Part shown: positions 25,485-34,391 of the stretch, piece by piece
Layout of the letters: each line of letters opens with the position of its first letter
Position numbering within the stretch: position 1 is the stretch's first letter
Origin: Acidobacteriota bacterium
Lineage (GTDB): Bacteria; Acidobacteriota; Blastocatellia; Pyrinomonadales; Pyrinomonadaceae
Reading direction: 5' to 3'
Length of the DNA stretch: 64,000 nucleotides
NCBI GenBank assembly: GCA_003223935.1
Contig: QHXQ01000018.1
Span: forward strand, 62,001-126,000
Notes under the pieces: generated by a model
Database searches by the model: none
Told to the model about the DNA's origin: nothing
The model's input: the letters and a program-made list of their open reading frames with translations, nothing else
Made by a program: the position numbers and the translations under genes

Positions 25485-28400
25485 CTAGAAGTTGATCCTG
25501 ATCGATACTTGCATGACGCGCGGCGAGCGGGCCGTGCGCGGCGTGCCGAAGGTGGTGTTGGTCTGTCTGCCGGTGGCATCAAAGGTCATGGCACCGTTAA
25601 TGTCCGTGAAATTCGTGCGATTGAACAGATTGTACATCTCCCAGCGCAGTTGAACTTCACGATTCTCACCTAAGCGCACGTTCTTGAACATCGCCAAGTC
25701 GGTATTGAAGATCGCGGGCAGGCGAATCAGATTGCGCTGTAGATTGCCGATACTCCCCGCAGTGCCGGGCTTGGCGAAGCACGACGTGTCAATCAGGTAG
25801 GGCGTGCCGTCGGGCGCAAACGTGCCCGGCTTCCGATTTGGATCACAGATCAGCACCGGGCGCGCGTTGATGTCGCCGCCGGTGAAGTCTGTGATGTTGG
25901 TGGCCGAGGCTGTGCCGGCGAAAGTCCAGTTCAAAGCTGTGCCGGTGCCGAACGTCTTGGGTTTGCCGGTGGCGTAAGACGTAGTGCCAGAAATCTGCAA
26001 ACCGCGAAATAGCGCCCTGGTAAATCCGTTGTCCCAACGGCGGCTAAGATCGGGCAGGTCGTAGATGTAGTTGACGGTGAAGATGTGCGTTTGATCAAAG
26101 TCCGCCGGCCCGTAGTTAAACGCCCGGTAGGGCCGGCCCAAACTCACATCGCTGGAATCGTCGTCTTTGCCGTAGTCAAACGTCTTCGAGTAGGTATAGG
26201 CGACGCCGAACTGGAAGCCGCGCGTGTAGCGGCGATTCACTTGGACTTGCAGACCGTTGTAGTTCGAGGTGGCCGACCAAGTGGTCAGGTTGATATCACC
26301 GAAGCCGCGATAGGGGCGCAAGAAATTCGCGTCCAAAGCGCCGGTCTGGTGCGGCCCGTTTTGCCCGACCGCAGAGAATGGATTGCGATTCTCCGGGTGC
26401 AGATCGATGAAGCGCGCCGTGTCCGGCACTTGGTTTATGTTTCGCTTTTCGCCCAAGTGGCGGGCGAACGAGCCGACGTAACTGATCTCTACGACGGTCT
26501 TGAAACCGATGTCTTGCTGAACGCCAAAGCTGAAGTTATAGACGGCCGGCGTATGCGACTGGACTTCGACCGCATTGACGGTACTCGGCGAACTGAGGGC
26601 TGTGCCGACGAGATTCGCCAGATTAACTATGTTGCCGAAGTTGATGGTCAGCGTGCGATTGATCGGCGGATTGTTGACCAGATTGCCGCCCGTCGTACCG
26701 CCGCCGGGGCGCGGTGTGTGATAGACGCCGCCCATGCCGCGCAGCACAGTCTTGCCCTTGCCGAACAAGTCCCAAGCAAACCCGACGCGCGGCTCAAAAT
26801 CAATCGGCTTAGTGATTCTGTAGCCTCGCGGTGCAGTGGGGTCAGTCCCTAGCACCAAGCCGTCGTTCGGATCGCCAACGAATGTGCCATCCGCATTCTT
26901 AACGAACGTGCCGACCAGATTGGTATTGGTTGAGAGCGCACCGGTGGCCGGGTTGAGTGCGCGCCGGTTGGCATTTGAACAGGCGGCTGTGGCCGGCGTG
27001 CCGCCGACGCAGAAAGGCAGATAGAGCAGCGGCGCTTTGGCCGGATTGTAGCGCGCCGGATCGAAGTTTGAGCCTTGACCATCAATCTGGAATAGAGGCG
27101 TGTGGTAGCCCACGCGCAGACCATAGTTCAGCGTGAACCGCCGCGTCATCTTCCACTCATCTTGCCCATACCACTGCAAGACTCTGATTTCGAGATTAGT
27201 GAAGGGCCGCGCGCTGCCTTCGCTATAGCTGTTGAAATTTCCGAGCAGCGCGTTCGCATACGCATAGCCCGTGTTGCCGAGCGAGGTGGTGAAGGTGCTG
27301 CTGGTGCCGAAGTTGAAGACCCCTGACCACTGCCCGCCGGGCGCTTCACCATTCAACAACCGCTCAAAATAAGCGCCGAATTTATAAGTGTGATTGCCGC
27401 GCGAGACCGTCAGGTTATCGGCGAAAGAGGGTTTGATGAAGTCCTGTCCGGCCTCGCCCCAACGATCAAGCCAGTTGATGTTGGCCGGCGTGCCCGCGAC
27501 GCTCGTCCAACCCGTCGCGCGCGGAATGGTGCCAAGGTGGTTGTTTTTCGGGAAGAGTTGCGGCGCTGTGTAGTTCAAAGCCGAACGGGTCAAGGTGTCA
27601 ACGACGCCATCGGCCGGGATGAACCCCTCGGTGTCATGCCGCATGCCAAAATTGAACTCATTGACTATCGTCGGGCTAAAGACGTGCACCCAGTTAGCCG
27701 ACCAGCCATTGTCCGTGTAGAGATAGTGCGAGAGGATGCCCCAGCGATTGGCATCGCCACTGGGCCAGCCCGAAGTGCCCAGCCCCAAGTTATCTGAAGT
27801 CCACCACTGCGCCTTCGCGTACACGCTGTCTTTACTCGACGGCTTGAGATCAAACCGAAAGACGTAGCTGTGCTTGGGCACGTCAACGCTCTGCTGCGCG
27901 ACGTAATTGTAGGCCGCGCCAGCGAGCGTGCGTCCACCCGGCGCATTAGGCAACGGGAAGAAGTTGAGCAACGCCTGTCCGCTCCGATTGATGCGACTCA
28001 AAGGAATGATATTCAAGCCTTGCGGGTTGTTGGGCGTCGCGCGCGCGGGATCGCGGAACTGTTGGCCGGTTAAAGGATCAATGATGACGACCGGTGTGCC
28101 GGTCGAAGAGACCGACTGCGAGAAGTCGCCGACCCGTTCGAGCGCCGACGGCATAGTCACAAACACGGGATCGGTCGGCGTGATCGTATGCGGCTTTTCC
28201 AGCGAGAAGAAGAAGAAAGCTTTGTTCCTGATCACGCTGGGCCCGCCTTCGCCAAACTTGGGCAGTGGGGTCGGGCCGCCAAAGTTGAAGCCCCAGATAT
28301 TGTGCCGGTAGAGCGGCTTTTTCAGTCCCGCTTTATTACTAAAGAAGGGGCTGGCATTGAGCGCCTCATTGCGCAGGAAGTAATAGGCACTGCCCCGATA

Positions 28401-29165
28401 TTCCTTGCCGCCGCCCTTCGAGACGATATTGATCAAAGCGCCGCCGTTGTTGCCGTACTCGGCCGCGTAGTTATTGCGCAAGACCTTGACCTCGCCGACC
28501 GCGTCCTGATTGATCGTCATGCTGATCTTGTTGTTGCCGCTTGGCTCGGCGGCATTCAAGCCATCAATCGTGGCGACGGCGGAACGACCGCGCTGCCCGG
28601 AGATGTTGGGTAAGTTAGTGCCGAAGCCTTCGCCCACAGCTTCAATGTCATCGTCATTGGAGGTGCCGGGGATCAAGCGCAGGAGCGAAGTGATATCGCG
28701 CCCCTTCGTCGAGATCAGGTTGATCTGATCGGCGGTCAGCCGCGCGGTGAGATCGCTGCTCTCTTTTTCGACCACGGGGCCGGTGCTCACTATGGTGACC
28801 ATCTCGGCCACTTGGCCGGTCTGCAACGCGATGTCGCCGAGCGCCAGATTCTCGTTGGCGCTTAAGACCGCGCCCTTGCGCTCCAGCGTCTGGAAGCCCT
28901 GCTGCTCAACCTTGATCGTATAGACGCCGGGCTGCACCGCCGCGAAGCTGAACCGGCCTTCTTCATTCGTCGTGCTGCTGCGCGCCTCGGCCGTGCGCTC
29001 GCTGATGAGCGTGATTGTGGCACCGGGGATTATGCCGCCGGTTGCATCGGTCACCGTGCCTGAGATTGTGCCCGTGATCGTCTGCGCCATAGCCGACAGA
29101 CCCAAACAGAAAATCATAAGCAGACCGAGCAGCAACTTTGACCAGTGATGCGTTAAGCTAGACAT
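25485..29165 (-). CDS. Oar-like TonB-dependent receptor with carboxypeptidase-regulatory-like domain
   Basis: 1226 residues from the ATG at 29165, which has AAGGAG at a 9-base spacing; the 34 codons upstream in frame are not protein-like. Signal peptide LLLGLLMIFCLGLSAMAQ, then a carboxypeptidase-regulatory-like beta sandwich (ITGTISGTVTDATGGIIPGATITL ... VQPGVYTIKVEQQGFQ), a plug region (RDITSLLRLIPGTSNDD, INIVSKGGGKEYRGSAYYFLRNEALNAS) and a long outer-membrane barrel ending in an aromatic-type terminus (SIRINF). This is the acidobacterial Oar-like class. It presumably brings oligosaccharides across the outer membrane, taking the place of SusC/D. It is the first gene of the minus-strand series. 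Confidence 0.93.
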   Translation of the reverse strand: MSSLTHHWSKLLLGLLMIFCLGLSAMAQTITGTISGTVTDATGGIIPGATITLISERTAEARSSTTNEEGRFSFAAVQPGVYTIKVEQQGFQTLERKGAVLSANENLALGDIALQTGQVAEMVTIVSTGPVVEKESSDLTARLTADQINLISTKGRDITSLLRLIPGTSNDDDIEAVGEGFGTNLPNISGQRGRSAVATIDGLNAAEPSGNNKISMTINQDAVGEVKVLRNNYAAEYGNNGGALINIVSKGGGKEYRGSAYYFLRNEALNASPFFSNKAGLKKPLYRHNIWGFNFGGPTPLPKFGEGGPSVIRNKAFFFFSLEKPHTITPTDPVFVTMPSALERVGDFSQSVSSTGTPVVIIDPLTGQQFRDPARATPNNPQGLNIIPLSRINRSGQALLNFFPLPNAPGGRTLAGAAYNYVAQQSVDVPKHSYVFRFDLKPSSKDSVYAKAQWWTSDNLGLGTSGWPSGDANRWGILSHYLYTDNGWSANWVHVFSPTIVNEFNFGMRHDTEGFIPADGVVDTLTRSALNYTAPQLFPKNNHLGTIPRATGWTSVAGTPANINWLDRWGEAGQDFIKPSFADNLTVSRGNHTYKFGAYFERLLNGEAPGGQWSGVFNFGTSSTFTTSLGNTGYAYANALLGNFNSYSEGSARPFTNLEIRVLQWYGQDEWKMTRRFTLNYGLRVGYHTPLFQIDGQGSNFDPARYNPAKAPLLYLPFCVGGTPATAACSNANRRALNPATGALSTNTNLVGTFVKNADGTFVGDPNDGLVLGTDPTAPRGYRITKPIDFEPRVGFAWDLFGKGKTVLRGMGGVYHTPRPGGGTTGGNLVNNPPINRTLTINFGNIVNLANLVGTALSSPSTVNAVEVQSHTPAVYNFSFGVQQDIGFKTVVEISYVGSFARHLGEKRNINQVPDTARFIDLHPENRNPFSAVGQNGPHQTGALDANFLRPYRGFGDINLTTWSATSNYNGLQVQVNRRYTRGFQFGVAYTYSKTFDYGKDDDSSDVSLGRPYRAFNYGPADFDQTHIFTVNYIYDLPDLSRRWDNGFTRALFRGLQISGTTSYATGKPKTFGTGTALNWTFAGTASATNITDFTGGDINARPVLICDPNRKPGTFAPDGTPYLIDTSCFAKPGTAGSIGNLQRNLIRLPAIFNTDLAMFKNVRLGENREVQLRWEMYNLFNRTNFTDINGAMTFDATGRQTNTTFGTPRTARSPRVMQVSIRINF

Positions 29166-29228
29166 AGGAAGGGACTCCTTTTCTTCTGGTGGTTCTTCAG
29201 CGCAGGTTATTCCATGCGCGGGGCCTGA

Positions 29229-29248
29229 GCGCCCTGCAGACAGGGCGC
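29229..29248 (-). promoter_or_regulatory. Leader hairpin upstream of the TonB receptor
   Basis: GCGCCCTG at 29229-29236 pairs perfectly with CAGGGCGC at 29241-29248 around a 4-base loop. It begins 64 bp before the receptor ATG on the transcribed strand. It could slow transcription or stabilise the 5' leader. No U-run follows it on the minus strand, so it is not an ordinary terminator. Confidence 0.4.
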
Positions 29249-29639
29249 GCTCGGGTAGCCCCCGCACCGAACCTTAAGCAAGCCAATTTGTCCAATCTTG
29301 GAACAAATTATGTATTCCTTAACGCAAGATATGCCCGGAACTATTGGGCGGGCGTGAAAGAGCTTTGCCCGATCACAGAGTTCCTTACTTTAAGACTAAA
29401 CTTCAGATGTCGATTCGGGGTGGCGGCTGTGCGCCCTCGATGCACGCAGTCAAGCCCTATCCCTAAAGCGGAAGCAAACGATCAAGACAGGCAGCAACGT
29501 AGCAACCGAAAGCCTGCTCATAGCAATTTAGCGCGCGTCCTTAACCGCCCCGAAGAAACCGTTTTTGAAATGATAAAGGGTCAGAGAGATCACTAAAAAC
29601 CCTGCATTCACTCTTGGTGCTGACATTATACTTGCTTTT

Positions 29640-29674
29640 GTTACCGATAACAAGTATTATTTTTACCGGTAACA
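29640..29674. promoter_or_regulatory. Tandem LacI/GntR-type operator palindromes
   Basis: Two related palindromes lie with centres 22 bp apart, about two helical turns: GTTACCGATAAC at 29640-29651 and TTACCGGTAA at 29663-29672 (a perfect 10-bp palindrome, extended by A-C on the right). The central C-G step and the GTTACC half-site are typical of LacI-family operators and very like the E. coli GntR box. A LacI-family repressor is encoded 1 kb away. Binding here could repress both the receptor and the SDR genes. Confidence 0.6.
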
Positions 29675-29874
29675 GTCCGCAACCGTCCGCTGTCTTTATT
29701 GGCTGACGAGGGACATCCGTTATTAATCGGTCACAGCTTACCGAGCTACTGAGCTTCATCGAGTAACGTGACCGCCAGCTATATAGGTTGATAGCTTTGT
29801 TCAGACAGCCAACAATTTAACCGTGGCGCTCACGCGAGTCGCCGAATGGTTCATGTCAGCCCTTGGAGGTTTTA

Positions 29875-30672
29875 ATGCCAAGCCTGCGATACGCAGATCA
29901 AGTGGTAATCATCACCGGCGGCAGTAGCGGGATCGGCCGAGGCTGCGCGCAGGAGTTCGTCCAGGCCGGCGCAAAGGTTGTCATCTGCTGCAACAACGAA
30001 GCGGAAGGTTCTGCCGTCGCTGCTGAGCTACGCGCGTCTGCGCTGGCGCAAGCGGCCGGCGACGCCGTGTTTATCTTCTGCGATGTCCGCAAACTCGAAG
30101 ATGTGCAAAATCTGATCGAGGCCACGGTCGCTCGATATGGGCGGATTGATTGCTTAATCAACAACGCCGGCTGGCATCCGCCACACAAGCCGATTGATGA
30201 ATTTTCCGTCGCAGACTTCCGCGACTTACTCGATCTCAATCTCGTCAGCGTCTTCACCGCCTGCAAATTCGCGCTGCCCTATTTGCGCCAGACGCGGGGC
30301 AACATCATTAACATGTCGAGTCTGGTGGCTGTCATCGGCCAGCACAACGCGCCGACTTACGTCGCCACGAAAGGCGCGCTCACGGCCTTTACTAAAGCGT
30401 TGGCCATTGACGAAGCCGTTCATGGCGTGCGCGTCAACTCGGTCTCGCCGGGCAACATCTACACGCCGCTCTGGCAGGCAGCGATTGATGCTGCGCCCGA
30501 CCCGCTAGCGTGTCGCGCTGAAGGCGAGGCCGCACAGTTGCTCGGCCGCATGGGTTGCGTCGAAGAGGTTGGCCGCTTATGTCTCTTCATCGCGGCCGAG
30601 GCGACCTTCACGACCGGCGTGGATCACATCATTTCAGGCGGCGCGGAATTGGGCTACGGACGAAAAAGCTAA
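29875..30672 (+). CDS. Short-chain dehydrogenase, likely L-fucose dehydrogenase (HSD17B14-like)
   Basis: 265 residues from the ATG at 29875, preceded by GGAGG. A classical SDR: TGGSSGIG near residue 14, NNAG at 96-99, catalytic Ser149, Tyr162 and Lys166 (YVATKGALTAFTKALAIDE). As recalled, it matches human HSD17B14 unusually well along the length, for instance LINNAGWHPPHKP, VRVNSVSPGNIYTPLW and the C-terminal GGAELGYG. HSD17B14 and bacterial relatives oxidise L-fucose to the lactone with NAD. In this locus it would perform the first cytoplasmic step after uptake, feeding the fuconate dehydratase. It is transcribed away from the receptor from a region with LacI-type operators. Confidence 0.88.
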   Translation: MPSLRYADQVVIITGGSSGIGRGCAQEFVQAGAKVVICCNNEAEGSAVAAELRASALAQAAGDAVFIFCDVRKLEDVQNLIEATVARYGRIDCLINNAGWHPPHKPIDEFSVADFRDLLDLNLVSVFTACKFALPYLRQTRGNIINMSSLVAVIGQHNAPTYVATKGALTAFTKALAIDEAVHGVRVNSVSPGNIYTPLWQAAIDAAPDPLACRAEGEAAQLLGRMGCVEEVGRLCLFIAAEATFTTGVDHIISGGAELGYGRKS

Positions 30673-30700
30673 GCCAGACGGCCTTGAGACTGCTGGCTTA
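30670..30700. terminator. Possible bidirectional terminator between SDR and lacI-type genes
   Basis: TAAGCCAG (30670-30677) and CTGGCTTA (30693-30700) form a perfect 8-bp stem that overlaps the SDR stop codon. It lies between two convergent genes, where a terminator is expected. The loop is long (15 bases) and only short A/T runs flank the stem, so the call is moderate. Confidence 0.45.
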
Positions 30701-30723
30701 AACACGCTGCCGGCAGACAGCCA

Positions 30724-31791
30724 TCAACGTCTCAGTGCATATCGCTTTGCTCCCGATGCGACCTTAGTCTTTGCGCGCACGACGGGCTGCGCGCCGCAAG
30801 AGTTGCGGACGACGAGTTCAGGCGGGAGGATGATCTGCTGCGTTTTGGCGGCCGGCGACTTATCTTCGATGAGTTGCAAGAGCAAATGCGCCGCTTGCTC
30901 GCCCATCTCGCCCCTTGACCAAGAGACGGTCGTCAGGGGCACGCGCAGCATATCGCCGTAGTGGATATTGCCTGCGCCGACGAGCGCCACATCTTGGCCG
31001 ACTTGCAGGCCGGCCTCCTCCAGCGCTTTCATCGCGCCGATGGCCGTCGGATCGTTGACAGCAAAGATCGCGTCGGGTACATCGCCCGCAGCCAGCCACG
31101 CGCGCATCGCTTCGTAGCCTTCGGATTCCAACAGGCCACAGGGGCGGACGAGCGCCGCGTCGTACCGGAGCTTGCGCATGACCAGAGCCTGTCTATAACC
31201 CTCTAAACGTTCTGCGCTCACTGAAGAGGCGTCACCTTGCAGATGCCCGATGCGCCGGTGACCGAGTTTGATCAGATGGTCGGTCGCAAGCCGACCGACT
31301 TGTATGTTGTCGGTTGCCACCGCCGGGCAACGCAGATTGATCATTGTGCGATCGACGAGCACGATCCGCGCGCCGCCTTTGACCATCTTGCGATACGCTT
31401 TGGTCTCAGTCGGCGGCAGCACCGAACTGATGATCAGCCCGTCTGTGCGTTGCAGTAAGGTCTCGACTTCGCCAAGCTCGCGCGTGGGGTCTTCCTCCGT
31501 GCTACAGATCAGGATTTGGAAGCCGGCGGGGCGCGCGACGGATTCGATGGCGCGCGTGACCTCGGCGAAATATAGATTCATCAAGTCCGGCACGACGATG
31601 CCGATCAGATAAGAGCGGTTAGTCGCCAATGCGCGGGCATATTGGTTGGGCTTGTAATTCAAACGCCGCGCGACTTCCAGCACGCGCGCGCGCGTCTCGG
31701 CGTTGATGAGCGGATGATTGTTGATGGCGCGCGAGACGGTCATCTTCGACACGCCCAACTCGCGCGCGATGTCTGCGAGTGTTACCGGCAT
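30724..31791 (-). CDS. LacI-family transcriptional repressor
   Basis: 355 residues. The N-terminal DNA-binding part is textbook: [53 protein letters not shown], with hinge helix. A periplasmic-binding-protein-like sensor domain follows ([51 protein letters not shown]). It is placed between the SDR (convergent) and the GH28 gene (divergent), so a sugar-responsive local regulator is the natural reading. The paired GTTACCGRTAAC palindromes at 29640-29674 are candidate targets. The inducer is unknown; L-fucose or a pathway acid is a guess. Confidence 0.93.
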   Translation of the reverse strand: MPVTLADIARELGVSKMTVSRAINNHPLINAETRARVLEVARRLNYKPNQYARALATNRSYLIGIVVPDLMNLYFAEVTRAIESVARPAGFQILICSTEEDPTRELGEVETLLQRTDGLIISSVLPPTETKAYRKMVKGGARIVLVDRTMINLRCPAVATDNIQVGRLATDHLIKLGHRRIGHLQGDASSVSAERLEGYRQALVMRKLRYDAALVRPCGLLESEGYEAMRAWLAAGDVPDAIFAVNDPTAIGAMKALEEAGLQVGQDVALVGAGNIHYGDMLRVPLTTVSWSRGEMGEQAAHLLLQLIEDKSPAAKTQQIILPPELVVRNSCGAQPVVRAKTKVASGAKRYALRR

Positions 31792-31912
31792 GAGCTTCTT
31801 AAATGTTAGCGACGCCGTTTGAATCTTACATTCATAAATGAATTTCCGCCACCAGAGATTTTGCCGGCGCGATGCGGACTAAAGCGTTCAGACCTTAATG
31901 CTAGAGACTGCG
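31792..31912. promoter_or_regulatory. Divergent promoter region of the repressor and GH28 genes
   Basis: About 120 bp between divergent genes. It is AT-rich in the middle and carries the near-palindrome ATTCAT-AA-ATGAAT at 31830-31843. No copy of the GTTACCGGTAAC-type operator is seen here apart from a GTTACCGG word overlapping the repressor start codon. Confidence 0.4.
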
Positions 31913-33607
31913 ATGAAAACAAAAAGACAGCTTTGGTTGCTCCTGCTTACCTTGTTGGTCTGGTCTGCATATCTGCTGTTCGTTGAAAGCGCAGCGACAA
32001 TTGCCCCCACGCACGCCGCTGCTATCACTGCTGCGCCACAGAACGACAGCACGGGCGTGTACAACGTCAGAGCGTTCGGGGCTAAGGGCAACGGCAAGGC
32101 GCTCGATACGCCGGCCGTCAATCGCGCGATTGAAGCGGCGGCGGCGGCGGGCGGCGGCACGGTGCGCTTCCCCGCAGGCACATATCGCTGCTTCTCGATC
32201 CACTTGCAGAGCAACATTGCGCTCTACCTAGATCAAGGTGCGACTATCGTCGCGGCTGATCCGGCCGACGGAGATGGTCGCTACGATCCGCCTGAGCCAA
32301 ACCAGTGGGACAAGTATCAAGACTTCGGCCACAGCCATTGGCACAACAGTCTGATCTGGGGCGAGGGCTTGGAGAACGTTTCGATCCTCGGCCCCGGCCT
32401 CATCTGGGGCAAAGGGCTTGTCCGCACCGGCGCGCAGTCGCGCACGCGCGCACAGAACGATGCGCTACGCGATGCGCCGACCAACCGGCAGGAAGCTCCT
32501 TTCGGTTATCCCAATGCGCGCGATGCGGTGGAGTCCGGCTGGGCTAACAAGTCGATCAGCCTCAAGCTCTGCCGCAACGTCATTATCCGCGACGTCTCGA
32601 TCCTGCACGGCGGCCACTTCGCTATCCTCGCCACAGGCGTTGACAATCTCACGATTGACAACGTGAAGATCGACACGAACCGCGACGGCATAGACATAGA
32701 CTGTTGCCGTCAGGTGCACGTCTCGAACGCAAGCGTCAACTCGCCTTTCGACGACGGCATCTGTCCGAAGAGTTCCTACGCGCTCGGGTTCGCGCGTGCG
32801 ACCGAGAACGTGACCATCACGAACTGCCAAGTCAGCGGCTACGACGAGGGCACGTTTCTTAATGGCGGTTACAAGCGTGAGTATAAAGAGTACAGCCACA
32901 ACAGCCCGACGGGCCGGATCAAGTTCGGCACAGAATCCAACGGCGGCTTCAAGAACATCACGATCTCAAACTGCGTCTTCGACTACTGCCGTGGCCTCGC
33001 GCTCGAAAGCGTGGACGGCGGCCTACTTGAAGACGTGACTATCAACAACATCACGATGCGCGACATCACCAACGCGCCCTTCTTTCTCCGCCTTGGCAAT
33101 CGCGCGCGCGGGCCAAAAGAGACGACGACCGTTGGCGCGCTTCGGCGCGTGCAGATCAGCAATGTCGTTATCTACAACGCCGACCCGAAGTACGCCTCGA
33201 TCATCAGTGGCATTCCGGGTCACGACATCGAAGATGTACGCTTGAGCAACATACGCATCTACTATCAAGGCGGCGGCACACGCGAACAGGCCGCGCTCGC
33301 ACCGCCTGAGAAGGAGACGGATTATCCTGAACCGACGATGTTTGGCGAGATGCCGGCCTACGGATTCTTCATGCGCCACGTGCGCGGACTTGAAATGGAT
33401 GATGTCGCGGTCAGCTATCTACGGGCAGACCTGCGCCCGCCGTTCGTGCTGCGCGACATTACAGGTGCAGACTTTCAGAACGTCAAAGCGGTGCACGCGC
33501 CAGCCGTGCCGATCTTCGTGCTGGAGAACGTCGCAGACTTCAGCACGCACCAATGCTGGCCGCTGCCAGACATGCGGCTTGAGCGCGTGCAGCAGAAGAA
33601 GCTGTAG
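31913..33607 (+). CDS. Exported glycoside hydrolase family 28 (polygalacturonase-like)
   Basis: 564 residues from the ATG at 31913, which opens a signal peptide (MKTKRQLWLLLLTLLVWSAY); an ATG 5 codons earlier is also possible. A pectate-lyase-like N-cap (NVRAFGAKGNGKALDTPAVNRAIEAA) leads into a right-handed beta helix. GH28 acidic motifs are present: NRDGIDID and SPFDDGICPKS supply the three catalytic aspartates, and GRIKFGTES carries the RIK motif. It should hydrolyse galacturonan or rhamnogalacturonan linkages outside the cytoplasm. It is divergent from the LacI-type repressor and fits the pectin-directed set of GH105 and lyase-family enzymes. Confidence 0.92.
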   Translation: MKTKRQLWLLLLTLLVWSAYLLFVESAATIAPTHAAAITAAPQNDSTGVYNVRAFGAKGNGKALDTPAVNRAIEAAAAAGGGTVRFPAGTYRCFSIHLQSNIALYLDQGATIVAADPADGDGRYDPPEPNQWDKYQDFGHSHWHNSLIWGEGLENVSILGPGLIWGKGLVRTGAQSRTRAQNDALRDAPTNRQEAPFGYPNARDAVESGWANKSISLKLCRNVIIRDVSILHGGHFAILATGVDNLTIDNVKIDTNRDGIDIDCCRQVHVSNASVNSPFDDGICPKSSYALGFARATENVTITNCQVSGYDEGTFLNGGYKREYKEYSHNSPTGRIKFGTESNGGFKNITISNCVFDYCRGLALESVDGGLLEDVTINNITMRDITNAPFFLRLGNRARGPKETTTVGALRRVQISNVVIYNADPKYASIISGIPGHDIEDVRLSNIRIYYQGGGTREQAALAPPEKETDYPEPTMFGEMPAYGFFMRHVRGLEMDDVAVSYLRADLRPPFVLRDITGADFQNVKAVHAPAVPIFVLENVADFSTHQCWPLPDMRLERVQQKKL

Positions 33608-33643
33608 TGGCGTTAGCGTTGGTTTAAGGCGTGCGGTTCTCGA

Positions 33644-34258
33644 CTAAAGTTTTCGATAGTAGCCACCGGCGGCGCACGGGCGACATAGGACGAGACCGTC
33701 AGTGTCTTTGACTTCGCGGCCGTCGTTGACGCCCTCGCCGCAACGCGCGCAGAGGACGCGCGAGCGCGGGCGACCCGGCGCGTCCATCTCGCCGTAGTCC
33801 ACTCGAACGCGCTCGATCTTAAACAACTCGTCGTCCGCCGCTTCTCTGTAGGTGCGAAACTGCCGCTCCTTCTTGCTCTCGATCTCCGGGTGGCGCGCAT
33901 CGGCCAGCGCGCGCGACTCTTCCAAAGCCACGAGGCGCACGGCCGCGCCCGTCTCTATGTTGAGAAAGGTCGCGGCGACCTTGCCGTAGTCCAGATACTT
34001 CAAGCTCCGCTTGCCGAGCCGCACGCCCGTCACCGCGCCGACCGCATCCGCCATGCAACGGTCAATCTCAACCCATACGATCAGCTTTTTCCGATCTGCG
34101 CCGCGCGGATCGTTGACGCCGATCAAGCGACAGCCCAAGACGGCCATCCGCGCACCCAACAATTGTCCGGCGCACATGTGCCCGTGCAGGCGACCACATT
34201 CCGCCAGCAGTTCATCAAGCGTCGGTTGCCCTTCCTGCATCGCTTCGACTGTCTCCAT
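33644..34258 (-). CDS. FmdE-family protein with C-terminal zinc ribbon
   Basis: 204 residues from the ATG at 34258 (METVEAMQEG); the open frame upstream is not protein-like. The FmdE domain has the conserved LLAECGRLHGHMCAGQLLGARMA, with Cys/His residues that bind metal or nucleotide, and the C-terminus holds a zinc ribbon (CARCGE ... CRPCAAGGYY). FmdE is named from formylmethanofuran dehydrogenase, but most members occur alone in bacteria and are linked to molybdenum or formate metabolism. No such genes are seen here. It is 133 bp downstream of the candidate selenocysteine rhodanese on the same strand. Confidence 0.85.
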   Translation of the reverse strand: METVEAMQEGQPTLDELLAECGRLHGHMCAGQLLGARMAVLGCRLIGVNDPRGADRKKLIVWVEIDRCMADAVGAVTGVRLGKRSLKYLDYGKVAATFLNIETGAAVRLVALEESRALADARHPEIESKKERQFRTYREAADDELFKIERVRVDYGEMDAPGRPRSRVLCARCGEGVNDGREVKDTDGLVLCRPCAAGGYYRKL

Positions 34259-34391
34259 ATGTCTCAGTATGACAGAAAACCGTTGCGCGCGCCGACCGTG
34301 CGCGCGGGCGCGAGAGTATTTTATCTGCGCTCGCGCAGCCCAGATCAGATCAGCGAATTTCGACCAAACGGATGAATGACAACGGCTTTGA

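Larger units (their letters stand above)
29166..29874. promoter_or_regulatory. Divergent control region between the TonB receptor and the SDR (no gene seen)
   Basis: About 700 bp with no convincing coding sequence on either strand; the short open frames here lack any recognisable protein pattern. It is more AT-rich than its surroundings, especially 29560-29820. It should hold the promoters for the receptor (leftward) and the SDR (rightward). It contains the LacI-type operator pair at 29640-29674 and a leader hairpin near the receptor start. Confidence 0.7.

Noticed and set aside
29166..29267. Upstream extension of the TonB receptor frame
   Set aside because: No signal-like or conserved sequence; the ATG at 29165 has an AAGGAG site and opens directly into the signal peptide.
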